Origin: Hyphomicrobiales bacterium
GTDB lineage: Bacteria > Pseudomonadota > Alphaproteobacteria > Rhizobiales > Beijerinckiaceae
NCBI GenBank assembly: GCA_016716745.1
Contig: JADJVD010000008.1
Span: 101,445 to 165,444 of the forward strand
Reading direction: 5' to 3'
Length of the DNA stretch: 64,000 bases
This document shows positions 1 to 7,602 of the stretch, piece by piece; position 1 is the first letter of the stretch, and each line of letters starts with the position of its first letter. The translations under genes and the position numbers were made by a program. The notes under the pieces were generated by a model. That model was not told where the DNA came from. It saw nothing but the letters and a program-made list of their open reading frames with translations, and did not search any database.

Positions 1-2
1 TC

Positions 3-2477
3 GTCGCCGGCGGCGACGTGACCAATTCCGCCGGAACCTTCGCCAACGCCGGCGTGACGACGGCGGGCGGCGACATCCGCAACGCCGCCGGCGCGACGCT
101 GACGACGACCGGCAAGCTGAACGCGGCCGGCGACATCTCTAACGCCGGGACGATGAATGCGGCTGGCGAGGTCTCCGCGACCAATCTCGTCAACACCGGA
201 ACCTTTACGGTCACGGGCGCGCTGACCGGCGTCGGCACGGGGCCGCATGTCGGCCCCATCGCGCTGGTGCGCAACGCCGGAACGGGGCAGTTCCTCGTCA
301 ACGCCGCCTTCACGGGGCTCACAGACTTCGTCAACACGAGCACGAGCGCCAATGCGGTGAATGTCGCGGCGGCCGGCCAGCTCGCCGCGCTCGGCAATGT
401 CACCAACGCGGCCGGAACCTTCACCAACGCCGGGCAGGTGACGGCCGGCGGAAACATCGCCAATACGGGCGGAACCTTCCTCAACAGCGGCGTCGCCACG
501 GCGGGCGGAAACATCTCGAACGCCGCCGGCGCGACGCTGACGACGACGAACAAGCTCAACGCCGTCGGCGCCATCGTCAACGCCGGAACGATGAACGCAG
601 CCGGCGAGGTGTCGGCGACCGAAATCCGCAACTCCGGGCTGTTCACCGTCACCGCCGCGCTGACCGGCGTCGGCACGGGCCCGCATGCCGGCCCGACGCC
701 GAACTTCAACAACATCGCCGGCGGCTCGCTGCTGGTGAACGCCAATTTCGGCGGCCTCGTCAATCTCACCAATACGAGCGCGCTCGCCAACGCGGTGCGC
801 GTCGCCGCCGGCGCGACGCTGACGGCGACCGGAACGGTCGCCAACAACGCCGGAACCTTCACCAATCTGGGAACGACGTCCGCCGCCAACATCAACAATG
901 CGGCGACGCTGACCTCGACCGGCGCGCTGACCGCGACCGCCGCGCTCAACAATTCCGGCGTGTTCAACGTCAGCGGAACGATCAATGCGCCGAGCCTGAT
1001 CAATAGCGGCGTGATGACCGTGACCGGCGCGCAGGTCGGCGCCGTCGGCGCGACCAACAATTCCGGTCAGATCAACGTGACCGCCGCCGGCGCCACGGCG
1101 ACGCTCGGCGCGCTCACCAACACCGGCGTCGTCAACATGGTCGGCGGCGGGGCGACCAACATCGTCAACGCCATCGGCGCCTACACGGGCGGCGGCCAGC
1201 TCCTCGTCGACGTGGCGCTGGACACCGGCGCGGCCGACCGTCTCAATCTCGGCGGCGGCGCGGCCTCGAACACGACCGTCGGCTTCGTCTTCAGCAGCGC
1301 GGGCGTGCATGCCGACGCGGTTGTCGTGACCAACGCCGGCGCGGCGACCTTCACGTCCGCCGCCGTCGTGCCGACCGCCAATCCCTCGCCCTTCGGCATC
1401 GCCGGCGCGCAGATGGTGCGCGACGACGGCATCGTCCAGCAATGGTTCGGCCAGTCAGCGGCCGGCAACTGGGTCGTGCGTAGCGACGTCAATGCGGCCG
1501 CGCTCGGCTCGGTGATGGGCACGGTGTCCGGCCTGATGTCGTCGATCACGACGGCCTTCTCCGAACCGGCGAGCGCCTTCATCTCCAAGCCGCAGGACGA
1601 TTCGCCCAACAAGTTCTCGATCGGCGCCTGGGGCCGCAATCGCGACGGCCGCTTCAACATCAAGTCGTCGAGCCTCATTCCCGGCCTCGGCGTCGGCGGC
1701 GTCGACCGTATCGTCGAGTCGCGTGCGCGCGCGACGTTCATCGGGTTCCAGCTTGGCCTCGACGCCGGCCTCTACAACATTAACAACTCCGGCTGGTCGG
1801 CCAATGTCGGCGTGCATGGCGGCTACATCGACGGCGAGTCGAAGACCCCGCTCGCCAAGCTCGACGTTCAGCAGCCCTTCTACGGCGTCTACGGCGCGCT
1901 CTCGAACGGCCCGTTCGCGCTCGACGTTCTCATCCGGCGCGACCAGTACAATCTGCGCCTCACCCCGACCGATCTGCGCATCCTGGCCGCCGGCTATGGC
2001 GGCAAGTTCAAGGGCGACGGCTGGAGCGCGCTCGCCAACGTGCAGTATCGCTTCACCATCGGCGAGAACCTCTTCCTCGAGCCGTCCGCCGCGATCATGT
2101 ATTCGCGGATCGAGCTCGGGAAGTTCCAGACCGCCGCCGGTCCTGTCGGCTGGCGTCCGATCGAGAGCACGACCGGTCGCCTCGGCCTGACGCTGCGCAC
2201 GGTCACCCAGTTCACCGAGAAGGTGTATCTGTCGCCGGCCGTGCAGGTCAGCGTCTGGCACGAATTCGCCGGCCGCACCCGCGCCGAACTGCTCAATCCC
2301 GCGCTGCCCGTGCAGGTCAGCACGGATCGCGTCGGCACCTACGGTCAGGTCAGCGTGGGCGTGACGGTTCTGCCGGTGGCCACGCCCTCGCTCACCGGCT
2401 TCGTGCGCGGCGATCTGCGCTTCGGCGGCAAGGTCGACGGCTGGGCGCTGAACTTCGGCGTGCGCAACCAGTTCTGA
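3..2477 (+). CDS. Autotransporter, C-terminal part (5' end outside window)
   Basis: Partial outer-membrane autotransporter (type V secretion); the frame is open from the window edge, so the true start lies upstream. The visible ~500-residue passenger is a low-complexity Asn/Ala/Gly/Thr repeat (motifs such as NAAGTF, TAGG and NTGTFTVTGALTGVGTGPH) expected to form a beta-helix. It carries two near-copies of a module about 146 codons apart. The last ~300 residues look like the autotransporter beta-barrel: alternating polar/hydrophobic strands, a 'IGAWGRNRDG' entry and the classic terminal Phe (…NFGVRNQF). The role of such proteins is surface display or adhesion; the ligand is unknown. A hairpin terminator follows 26 nt after the stop. 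Confidence 0.85.
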   Translation, partial: VAGGDVTNSAGTFANAGVTTAGGDIRNAAGATLTTTGKLNAAGDISNAGTMNAAGEVSATNLVNTGTFTVTGALTGVGTGPHVGPIALVRNAGTGQFLVNAAFTGLTDFVNTSTSANAVNVAAAGQLAALGNVTNAAGTFTNAGQVTAGGNIANTGGTFLNSGVATAGGNISNAAGATLTTTNKLNAVGAIVNAGTMNAAGEVSATEIRNSGLFTVTAALTGVGTGPHAGPTPNFNNIAGGSLLVNANFGGLVNLTNTSALANAVRVAAGATLTATGTVANNAGTFTNLGTTSAANINNAATLTSTGALTATAALNNSGVFNVSGTINAPSLINSGVMTVTGAQVGAVGATNNSGQINVTAAGATATLGALTNTGVVNMVGGGATNIVNAIGAYTGGGQLLVDVALDTGAADRLNLGGGAASNTTVGFVFSSAGVHADAVVVTNAGAATFTSAAVVPTANPSPFGIAGAQMVRDDGIVQQWFGQSAAGNWVVRSDVNAAALGSVMGTVSGLMSSITTAFSEPASAFISKPQDDSPNKFSIGAWGRNRDGRFNIKSSSLIPGLGVGGVDRIVESRARATFIGFQLGLDAGLYNINNSGWSANVGVHGGYIDGESKTPLAKLDVQQPFYGVYGALSNGPFALDVLIRRDQYNLRLTPTDLRILAAGYGGKFKGDGWSALANVQYRFTIGENLFLEPSAAIMYSRIELGKFQTAAGPVGWRPIESTTGRLGLTLRTVTQFTEKVYLSPAVQVSVWHEFAGRTRAELLNPALPVQVSTDRVGTYGQVSVGVTVLPVATPSLTGFVRGDLRFGGKVDGWALNFGVRNQF

Positions 2478-2503
2478 TCCGGCCGTCGCCGGCGTGCTCC
2501 CGA

Positions 2504-2527
2504 GGCCCCGCTCCGGCGGGGCCTTTT
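2504..2527 (+). terminator. Rho-independent terminator after the autotransporter
   Basis: Perfect 8-bp GC stem GGCCCCGC/GCGGGGCC with a TCCG tetraloop, followed directly by TTTT. It ends the autotransporter transcript and sits just before the 3' end of the convergent minus-strand gene. There is no T-run in the other direction, so it acts mainly on plus-strand transcripts. Confidence 0.85.
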
Positions 2528-2537
2528 CGTTTCGCCG

Positions 2538-4088
2538 TCAGGCGATCGCCGCCTCGATGAGCCGCGGCCCGCGCGAGGCCATCGCGTCGGCGAAGACGCG
2601 AGAGAACGATTCGGCCGTGGCGACGCGCGTCGCCGGCACGCCGAACCCTTCGGCGATCTTCACCCAACCCGGCGCGGGATCGGCGAGGTCGAACATCCGG
2701 CGCGCGTTGCGGCCCGGCTCCGCTGCGCCCACGGCCGCGTATTCGCCATACAGGATCGCATAGGCGCGGTTGGCGAAGATCACCGTCGTCACGTCGAGGT
2801 TCTCGCGCGCCTGGGTCCAAAGCGCCTGCACGGTGTAGAGGGCGCTCCCGTCCGCCTGCAGCGAGATCACCTTGCGGTCGGGGCAGGCGACCGCCGCGCC
2901 CGTCGCCATCGGAATGCCGAGGCCGATGGCGCCGCCGGTGAGTTGCAGGAAATCGTGCGGCGCCGCGGCGGCCGTATGCTTGAAGAAATCGCGCCCCGAG
3001 GTCACCGCCTCGTCGCAGACGATCGCCTGCTCCGGCATATGCGCGGCGATGGCGACGGCGATGGCGTCCGGCGTCAACGCCCCTGTCGGCGGCTCCGCCA
3101 CGAGCCGCGGCGCGCGACGCGGCTCGACGTCCGAGCCCGCCCCCAGCTCGTCGGCGAGCCAGGCGAGCGCGCCCTCGATGTCGTCGCCCGGCGCGGCGAG
3201 TTCGATGATGCGCGCCTGCGGCGGCGTCAACGCGCTCGGCTTGCCGGGATAGGCGAAGAAGGCGACGGGGGCTTTGGCGCCGACGAGGATCAGCGTCTCG
3301 ACGCTCGCCAGCGAGGCGAGCGCCTGATCGACAGGGTAGGGCACGCGGGCGATCGGCACGCGCCCGGCGCCGCGCTCCATGCGCGCGTTGGATTGCTGCG
3401 CCAGCAGCCGCGCGCCGGCGGCGGCGGCGATGCGCCCGGCATGTTCGAGCGCCCGCCCGCGCAGCGCGCCGCCCGACATCAGCAGGGTCGCGCGGGTCGT
3501 CCGGATCGCCTGCGCGGCGGCGCTGACCGCCTCCCACCTTGTCGCAGGCAGGAACGCCGCCGGTCGCGGCCGGGCCAGCGGGCCGCGCGCCTCGCCCCAT
3601 GCCGCATCGGCTGGCAGGATCATCGTGGCGATGTGGCCGGGAGCGGCCTGCGCCTGCGCCATCGCCATGCAGGCGGTCTCGGACACCGCGTCCGCCGTCT
3701 CGGCCGATCCGACCCAGTTCGACATCGGCCGCGCCAGCGCCTCGACGTCGCTCGCCAGCGGCGCGTCGTAGGCGCGGTGCCAGGTCGCGTGATCGCCGAC
3801 GATGTTGACCACGGGCGAGCGCGCGCGCCGCGCGTTGTGGAGATTGGCGAGGCCGTTGGCGAGGCCCGGCCCGCAATGCAGCAGCGTCGCCGCCGGCTTG
3901 TCGGCCATGCGGGCGTAGCCGTCCGCAGCGCCCGTGACGACGCCCTCGAACAGGCCGAGCACGCAGCGCATGCGCGGCTGCCGGTCGAGCGCGGCGACGA
4001 AATGCATCTCCGACGTGCCGGGATTGGCGAAGCACACGTCGACGCCGCCCGCCAGCAAGGTCGCGCAAAGCGCGTCTGCGCCGTTCAT
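2538..4088 (-). CDS. Acetolactate synthase large subunit-like ThDP enzyme
   Basis: 516-residue thiamine-diphosphate enzyme of the acetolactate synthase/benzoylformate decarboxylase family. The N-terminal PYR-type domain has 'FANPGTSEMHFV' and the conserved catalytic Glu context 'LFEGVVTGAADGYAR'. The C-terminal PP domain carries the ThDP/Mg motif as A-D413-G…N440 (GDG reads ADG). The ATG at 4088 starts the conserved N-terminus; upstream in-frame codons run into a dispersed repeat and look non-coding. No small regulatory subunit lies next to it and the protein is shorter than housekeeping IlvB, so the substrate is uncertain; a paralogous decarboxylase or ligase of 2-oxo acids is equally possible. 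Convergent with the autotransporter. Confidence 0.8.
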   Translation of the reverse strand: MNGADALCATLLAGGVDVCFANPGTSEMHFVAALDRQPRMRCVLGLFEGVVTGAADGYARMADKPAATLLHCGPGLANGLANLHNARRARSPVVNIVGDHATWHRAYDAPLASDVEALARPMSNWVGSAETADAVSETACMAMAQAQAAPGHIATMILPADAAWGEARGPLARPRPAAFLPATRWEAVSAAAQAIRTTRATLLMSGGALRGRALEHAGRIAAAAGARLLAQQSNARMERGAGRVPIARVPYPVDQALASLASVETLILVGAKAPVAFFAYPGKPSALTPPQARIIELAAPGDDIEGALAWLADELGAGSDVEPRRAPRLVAEPPTGALTPDAIAVAIAAHMPEQAIVCDEAVTSGRDFFKHTAAAAPHDFLQLTGGAIGLGIPMATGAAVACPDRKVISLQADGSALYTVQALWTQARENLDVTTVIFANRAYAILYGEYAAVGAAEPGRNARRMFDLADPAPGWVKIAEGFGVPATRVATAESFSRVFADAMASRGPRLIEAAIA

Positions 4089-4172
4089 CCCGGTCCCTGC
4101 TCCCGCTTTTCCGCCGGCATCGTAGCGCGCGCCCGCGCCCTGACAATGCGCGCAGGGCCGAGCCACTGCCAG

Positions 4173-4286
4173 CTGTCGTTCCCGACGCCCGCGCGGCGGG
4201 CGCGCGGGAGCCCGACCGCCGGGCATGGCGCCCCATGCCGCCGGGCTGGGTCCTGGCTCTCCGCTTCGCTCCGGCCGGGGTGACAG
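4173..4286. repeat. Dispersed GC-rich intergenic repeat, copy A
   Basis: About 114 bp lying in the 305-bp gap (4089-4393) between the divergent ThDP-enzyme and CoA-ligase genes. It begins CTGTCGTTCCCGACGC and ends GCTCCGGCCGGGGTGACA. It matches copy B at 6737-6849 at both ends with a variable middle and contains internal inverted repeats. Read on the minus strand it encodes the 'CHPGRS-ES-DP' string typical of dispersed repeats in Hyphomicrobiales. I see no gene in the rest of the gap. Confidence 0.7.
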
Positions 4287-4393
4287 GCGCTGCGCCGGCC
4301 ACGATGCCGCGCGCGGCGCGGTTGCGCGCGGTCGCGGGCGACGTTCAATATGGCGGCGCGCCCGGATCCGCCGGGCGGAGAAGACGACGCCCC

Positions 4394-5941
4394 ATGAATC
4401 TCGCCCATCTGCTCGAGCGCGCGGCGCGCGTCCACCGAACCGCGCCGGCGCTGCATGTCGGGGCGCGCCAGCTCTGCGACTATCGCGGCTTCGCCGCGGC
4501 GGCGGCGCGACTCGGCGCCGGCTTTCGCGACCGGCTGCGCCTCGCCCCTGGCGAACGCGTCGCGATCTTCATGGAGAATGCGCCGGACTATCTGATCGCG
4601 CTGTGGGGCGCCTGGTTCGCCGGACTCGCGGTCGTGCCGGTCAACGCCAAGCTGCATCCGCGCGAGGTTCTCTACGCGCTGCAGAACTCCGGCGCGCAGG
4701 CGCTGATCGTCTCGGACAGCCACGCCGCCGGCCTCGCGCCGCTGCTGGCGCAAGCGCCGGACTGCGCGCATGTGATCACGCCGGGCGCGGCAAGCTGGCG
4801 CCGCTTGCTCGAAACCGAGGCGCTGGCCGAGCCGCTGCATCGCGGGCCGGACGACGTCGCCTGGCTCTTCTACACCTCCGGCACGACGGGCAAGCCGAAA
4901 GGCGTGATGATCACCCATCGCAATCTGTTCGCGATGACGCTGTGCTATCTCGCCGATGTGGACGAGGTCGATCCGCGCGACGCCATCGTCTACGCCGCGC
5001 CGATCTCGCACGGCGCCGGCCTCTACAACTTCCCGCATGTGCTGAAGGGCGCCCGCCACGTCGTCCCCGAGTCCGGCGGTTTCGATCCGGCCGAACTCGT
5101 CGATCTGTCGCGCAGCGTCGGGCGCCTGTCGATGTTCGCCGCGCCGACCATGGTCAAGCGTCTCGTCGATCATGTCGCCTCGCGCGGCGCCGACCCGTCG
5201 GGCTTCAAGACGATCGTCTATGGCGGCGGGCCGATGTATGTGGAGGACATCCGCCGCGGCCTCGACGCGATGGGCGACCGCTTCGTGCAGATCTACGGCC
5301 AGGGCGAGAGCCCGATGACGATCACCGCGTTGTCCAGAGCCATTCTCGCCGACCGGGCGCATCCGCGCTGGGCCGAGCGCATCGCCTCGGTCGGCGTCGC
5401 GCAATCGCTGTGCGAGGTGCGCGTCGGCGACGCCGGGGGCCGCGCTCTGCCTGCCGGCGAGATCGGCGAGGTGATGACGCGCGGCGACGCGGTGATGGCC
5501 GGCTACTGGCGCGATCCGGAGGCGACCGCGAAAACGCTGCGCGCGGGCTGGCTGTTCACCGGCGACGTCGGCTCGCTCGACGCCGACGGATTTCTGACGC
5601 TCAAGGACCGGTCGAAGGACGTCGTCATCTCCGGTGGATCGAACATCTATCCGCGCGAGGTCGAGGAGGCGCTGCTGACGCATCCGGACGTCGCCGAGGT
5701 TTCGATAATCGGCCGGCGCGATCCCGAATGGGGCGAGATCGTCGTCGCCTTCGTCGTCGCGCGCGCCGGCGCGACGGTGGCTCCGGCCGATCTCGATTCG
5801 CTGTGCCTGGCCTCGATCGCCCGCTTCAAGCGGCCGAAGGCGTATCGTTTCGTCGCATCCCTGCCGAAGAACAATTACGGCAAGGTGCTGAAGACCGAGC
5901 TGCGCGATCTCGACGCGCGGCTCGCAGCAGGAGGGAATTGA
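4394..5941 (+). CDS. Acyl-CoA synthetase (AMP-forming)
   Basis: 515-residue ANL-superfamily ligase that activates a carboxylic acid via acyl-AMP and transfers it to CoA. Visible motifs are the P-loop YTSGTTGKPKG at residues 160-170, 'YGQGESPMT' (A5 region), the hinge/A8 region 'GDVGSLDADGFLTLKDRSKD' and the C-terminal catalytic Lys context 'PKNNYGKVLK'. The ATG at 4394 gives the conserved N-terminus. Its TGA overlaps the ATG of the next gene (TGATG), so it is translationally coupled to a 3-hydroxybutyrate dehydrogenase. This suggests a substrate in short-chain hydroxy- or keto-acid metabolism, but specificity cannot be read from sequence. Confidence 0.85.
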   Translation: MNLAHLLERAARVHRTAPALHVGARQLCDYRGFAAAAARLGAGFRDRLRLAPGERVAIFMENAPDYLIALWGAWFAGLAVVPVNAKLHPREVLYALQNSGAQALIVSDSHAAGLAPLLAQAPDCAHVITPGAASWRRLLETEALAEPLHRGPDDVAWLFYTSGTTGKPKGVMITHRNLFAMTLCYLADVDEVDPRDAIVYAAPISHGAGLYNFPHVLKGARHVVPESGGFDPAELVDLSRSVGRLSMFAAPTMVKRLVDHVASRGADPSGFKTIVYGGGPMYVEDIRRGLDAMGDRFVQIYGQGESPMTITALSRAILADRAHPRWAERIASVGVAQSLCEVRVGDAGGRALPAGEIGEVMTRGDAVMAGYWRDPEATAKTLRAGWLFTGDVGSLDADGFLTLKDRSKDVVISGGSNIYPREVEEALLTHPDVAEVSIIGRRDPEWGEIVVAFVVARAGATVAPADLDSLCLASIARFKRPKAYRFVASLPKNNYGKVLKTELRDLDARLAAGGN

Positions 5942-6723
5942 TGCTGAAGAACCGCACCGCCCTCGTCACCGGCGCCACGCAGGGAATCGGCCGCGCCATC
6001 GCCGACAGGCTGGCGGCGGCCGGCGCGAACATCGTCGTGCACGGGATCGAGCCCGACGCCGCCGGCGCGAAGATCGCCGCCGAGATCGCGAGCGCCCATG
6101 GCGTGCGCGCGGTCTATGTGCGCGCCGATCTTGCCGACGAGAAGGAGGCCGGCGGCCTGGTCGCCCGCGCCGAAGCCGCGCTCGCCCCGCTCGGCATTCT
6201 GGTCAACAACGCCGGGATCCAGCACACCTGCCCGGTGGAGACGTTTCCGGTCGACAAGTGGAACGCGATTCTGGCGATCAACCTCTCCTCCGCCTTCCAC
6301 ACGATGAAGGCCGCCGTGCCCGGCATGCGGGCGCGCCGCTACGGGCGGATCGTCAACATCGCCTCGGTGCACGGGCTCGTAGCCTCGGTCAACAAGGCGG
6401 CGTATCTGGCCGCCAAGCACGGACTCGTCGGCCTGTCGAAGGGCGTCGCGCTGGAGACGGCGGCGGACGGGATCACCGTCAACTGCATCTGTCCGGGCTG
6501 GACCGACACGGCGATCATCGCCCCGCAGATCGAGGCGCGCGCCGCCGAGCGTGGCGGCGATCGCGAGGCAGGCATCCGCGACCTGCTGCGCGAGAAGCAG
6601 CCCAATCTGACGCTGCTGCCGCCGGCGCGGATCGGCGACGTCGCCGTGTTCCTGTGCTCGGAGGCGGCGGCCGGCATCACCGGCGCGTCGCTGCCGGTGG
6701 ACGGCGGCTGGACGGCGCAGTAG
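5941..6723 (+). CDS. 3-hydroxybutyrate dehydrogenase (SDR family)
   Basis: 260-residue short-chain dehydrogenase/reductase expected to interconvert (R)-3-hydroxybutyrate and acetoacetate with NAD(H). It shows the cofactor motif TGATQGIG (residues 10-17), NNAG (89-92), Asn114, and the catalytic Ser142 (NIASVHG), Tyr155 and Lys159 (YLAAK). The long substrate-loop segment 'CPGWTDTAIIAPQIEARA' and the 'LPVDGGWTAQ' C-terminus match the BdhA subgroup. An AGGAGGG Shine-Dalgarno precedes the start, which overlaps the ligase stop. Together with the ligase it could feed 3-hydroxybutyrate from polyhydroxybutyrate turnover into central metabolism (inference). Confidence 0.85.
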   Translation: MLKNRTALVTGATQGIGRAIADRLAAAGANIVVHGIEPDAAGAKIAAEIASAHGVRAVYVRADLADEKEAGGLVARAEAALAPLGILVNNAGIQHTCPVETFPVDKWNAILAINLSSAFHTMKAAVPGMRARRYGRIVNIASVHGLVASVNKAAYLAAKHGLVGLSKGVALETAADGITVNCICPGWTDTAIIAPQIEARAAERGGDREAGIRDLLREKQPNLTLLPPARIGDVAVFLCSEAAAGITGASLPVDGGWTAQ

Positions 6724-6736
6724 CCGGCGCGCCTCG

Positions 6737-6849
6737 CTGTCGGTCCCGACGCAAGCGCAGCGGGCGCGCAGGAACCCGGCGCCGGGCGGCGCGCTTGACG
6801 TCGCAGAACCGGGTCCCCGCTCTCCGCTGCGCTCCGGCCGGGATGGCAG
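6737..6849. repeat. Dispersed GC-rich intergenic repeat, copy B
   Basis: Second copy of the element at 4173-4286, in the same orientation: CTGTCGGTCCCGACGC at one end and GCTCCGGCCGGGATGGCA at the other. It fills the gap between the dehydrogenase stop and the 3' end of the convergent rhodanese gene, so it may double as a bidirectional transcription barrier. Confidence 0.7.
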
Positions 6850-6864
6850 CCGCCTCGCTCGCTT

Positions 6865-7212
6865 TCAGGCCACCACGCGGCCGCCGCGGGCGCGCCAGCC
6901 GGACATGCCCTCGACATAGTTGCGCAGATCCGTCCGCCCCGCGCGCGCGGCGATCGCCATCGCATGGTTCGAGCGCGCGCCGGACAGGCAGACGAACACG
7001 ATCGCCTTGCCCTCCGGCAGTTTCGCCGGATCGAACTGCGACAGCGGCAGATTGATCGCGCCCGGAATGCGCCCGGCGGCGAATTCGTGAGGCTCGCGCA
7101 CGTCGACGATCGCCGTCTCGCCCGCGCGCACGAGATCCTGCATGTCCGCGTGATCGACGCTCGCGCCGCCGCCGGCGCCGCCGAGAAAGCGCGACATCAG
7201 ATTGCCGAACAT
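6865..7212 (-). CDS. Rhodanese-like sulfurtransferase
   Basis: 115-residue single-domain rhodanese. The catalytic loop is C75-L-S-G-A-R80 (CxxxxR), preceded by 'IVDVREPHEFAAGRIPGAINLP'. The Cys would carry a persulfide for transfer to an acceptor. It is the last gene of a minus-strand run (membrane fusion protein, RND pump, AhpD-like, rhodanese) divergent from a BigR-like repressor, so a role in handling reactive sulfur species is likely. The ATG at 7212 is preferred over upstream Arg-rich in-frame sequence. Confidence 0.85.
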   Translation of the reverse strand: MFGNLMSRFLGGAGGGASVDHADMQDLVRAGETAIVDVREPHEFAAGRIPGAINLPLSQFDPAKLPEGKAIVFVCLSGARSNHAMAIAARAGRTDLRNYVEGMSGWRARGGRVVA

Positions 7213-7216
7213 GCGC

Positions 7217-7576
7217 TCACTCCGCCTTCGGCGCGGCGAACTGCGTGTAGGCCTCGAGCGCGTGGCTCGCATACATCGCCGAGGGGCCCGCGCCCATGTA
7301 GATCGCCATGCCGAGCGTCTCCAGCACTTCCTCGCGCGTCGCGCCGTGATCGACGGCGGCCTTGACGTGGAACGCGATGCAATCGTCGCAGCGCACCGCG
7401 ACGGAAATGGCGAGCGCGATCAGCTCCTTCGTCTTCACGTCGAGCGCCTTCGGCGCGAGCGCCGCCTGCGCGATGCCGGTGAAGGCCTTCATCACCTCCG
7501 GCGCGCCGCCGCGCAGATTGCGAAGATTGGCCGAGAGGCCCTTGGTCCATTCCGGCCAATTCGAGACAGAGGACAT
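7217..7576 (-). CDS. AhpD-like carboxymuconolactone decarboxylase-family protein
   Basis: 119-residue all-helical protein with the AhpD redox motif C63-D-D-C66-I-A-F-H70 and downstream 'EEVLETLGMAIYMGAGPS'. The family includes peroxidase-recycling and thiol-disulfide reductases; a CxxC-x3-H motif points to redox activity rather than decarboxylation. It starts 26 nt after the RND pump gene and ends 4 nt before the rhodanese start codon, so it is part of the same transcript. Confidence 0.85.
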   Translation of the reverse strand: MSSVSNWPEWTKGLSANLRNLRGGAPEVMKAFTGIAQAALAPKALDVKTKELIALAISVAVRCDDCIAFHVKAAVDHGATREEVLETLGMAIYMGAGPSAMYASHALEAYTQFAAPKAE

Positions 7577-7602
7577 GCGAAGCTCCTGTTGCGAGAGTTG
7601 AA

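Noticed and set aside
2392..4302. Long Arg/Ala-rich frames opposite or out of phase with the ThDP enzyme
   Set aside because: Typical high-GC shadow frames without domain motifs; the ThDP motifs lie in the 2538-4088 frame.
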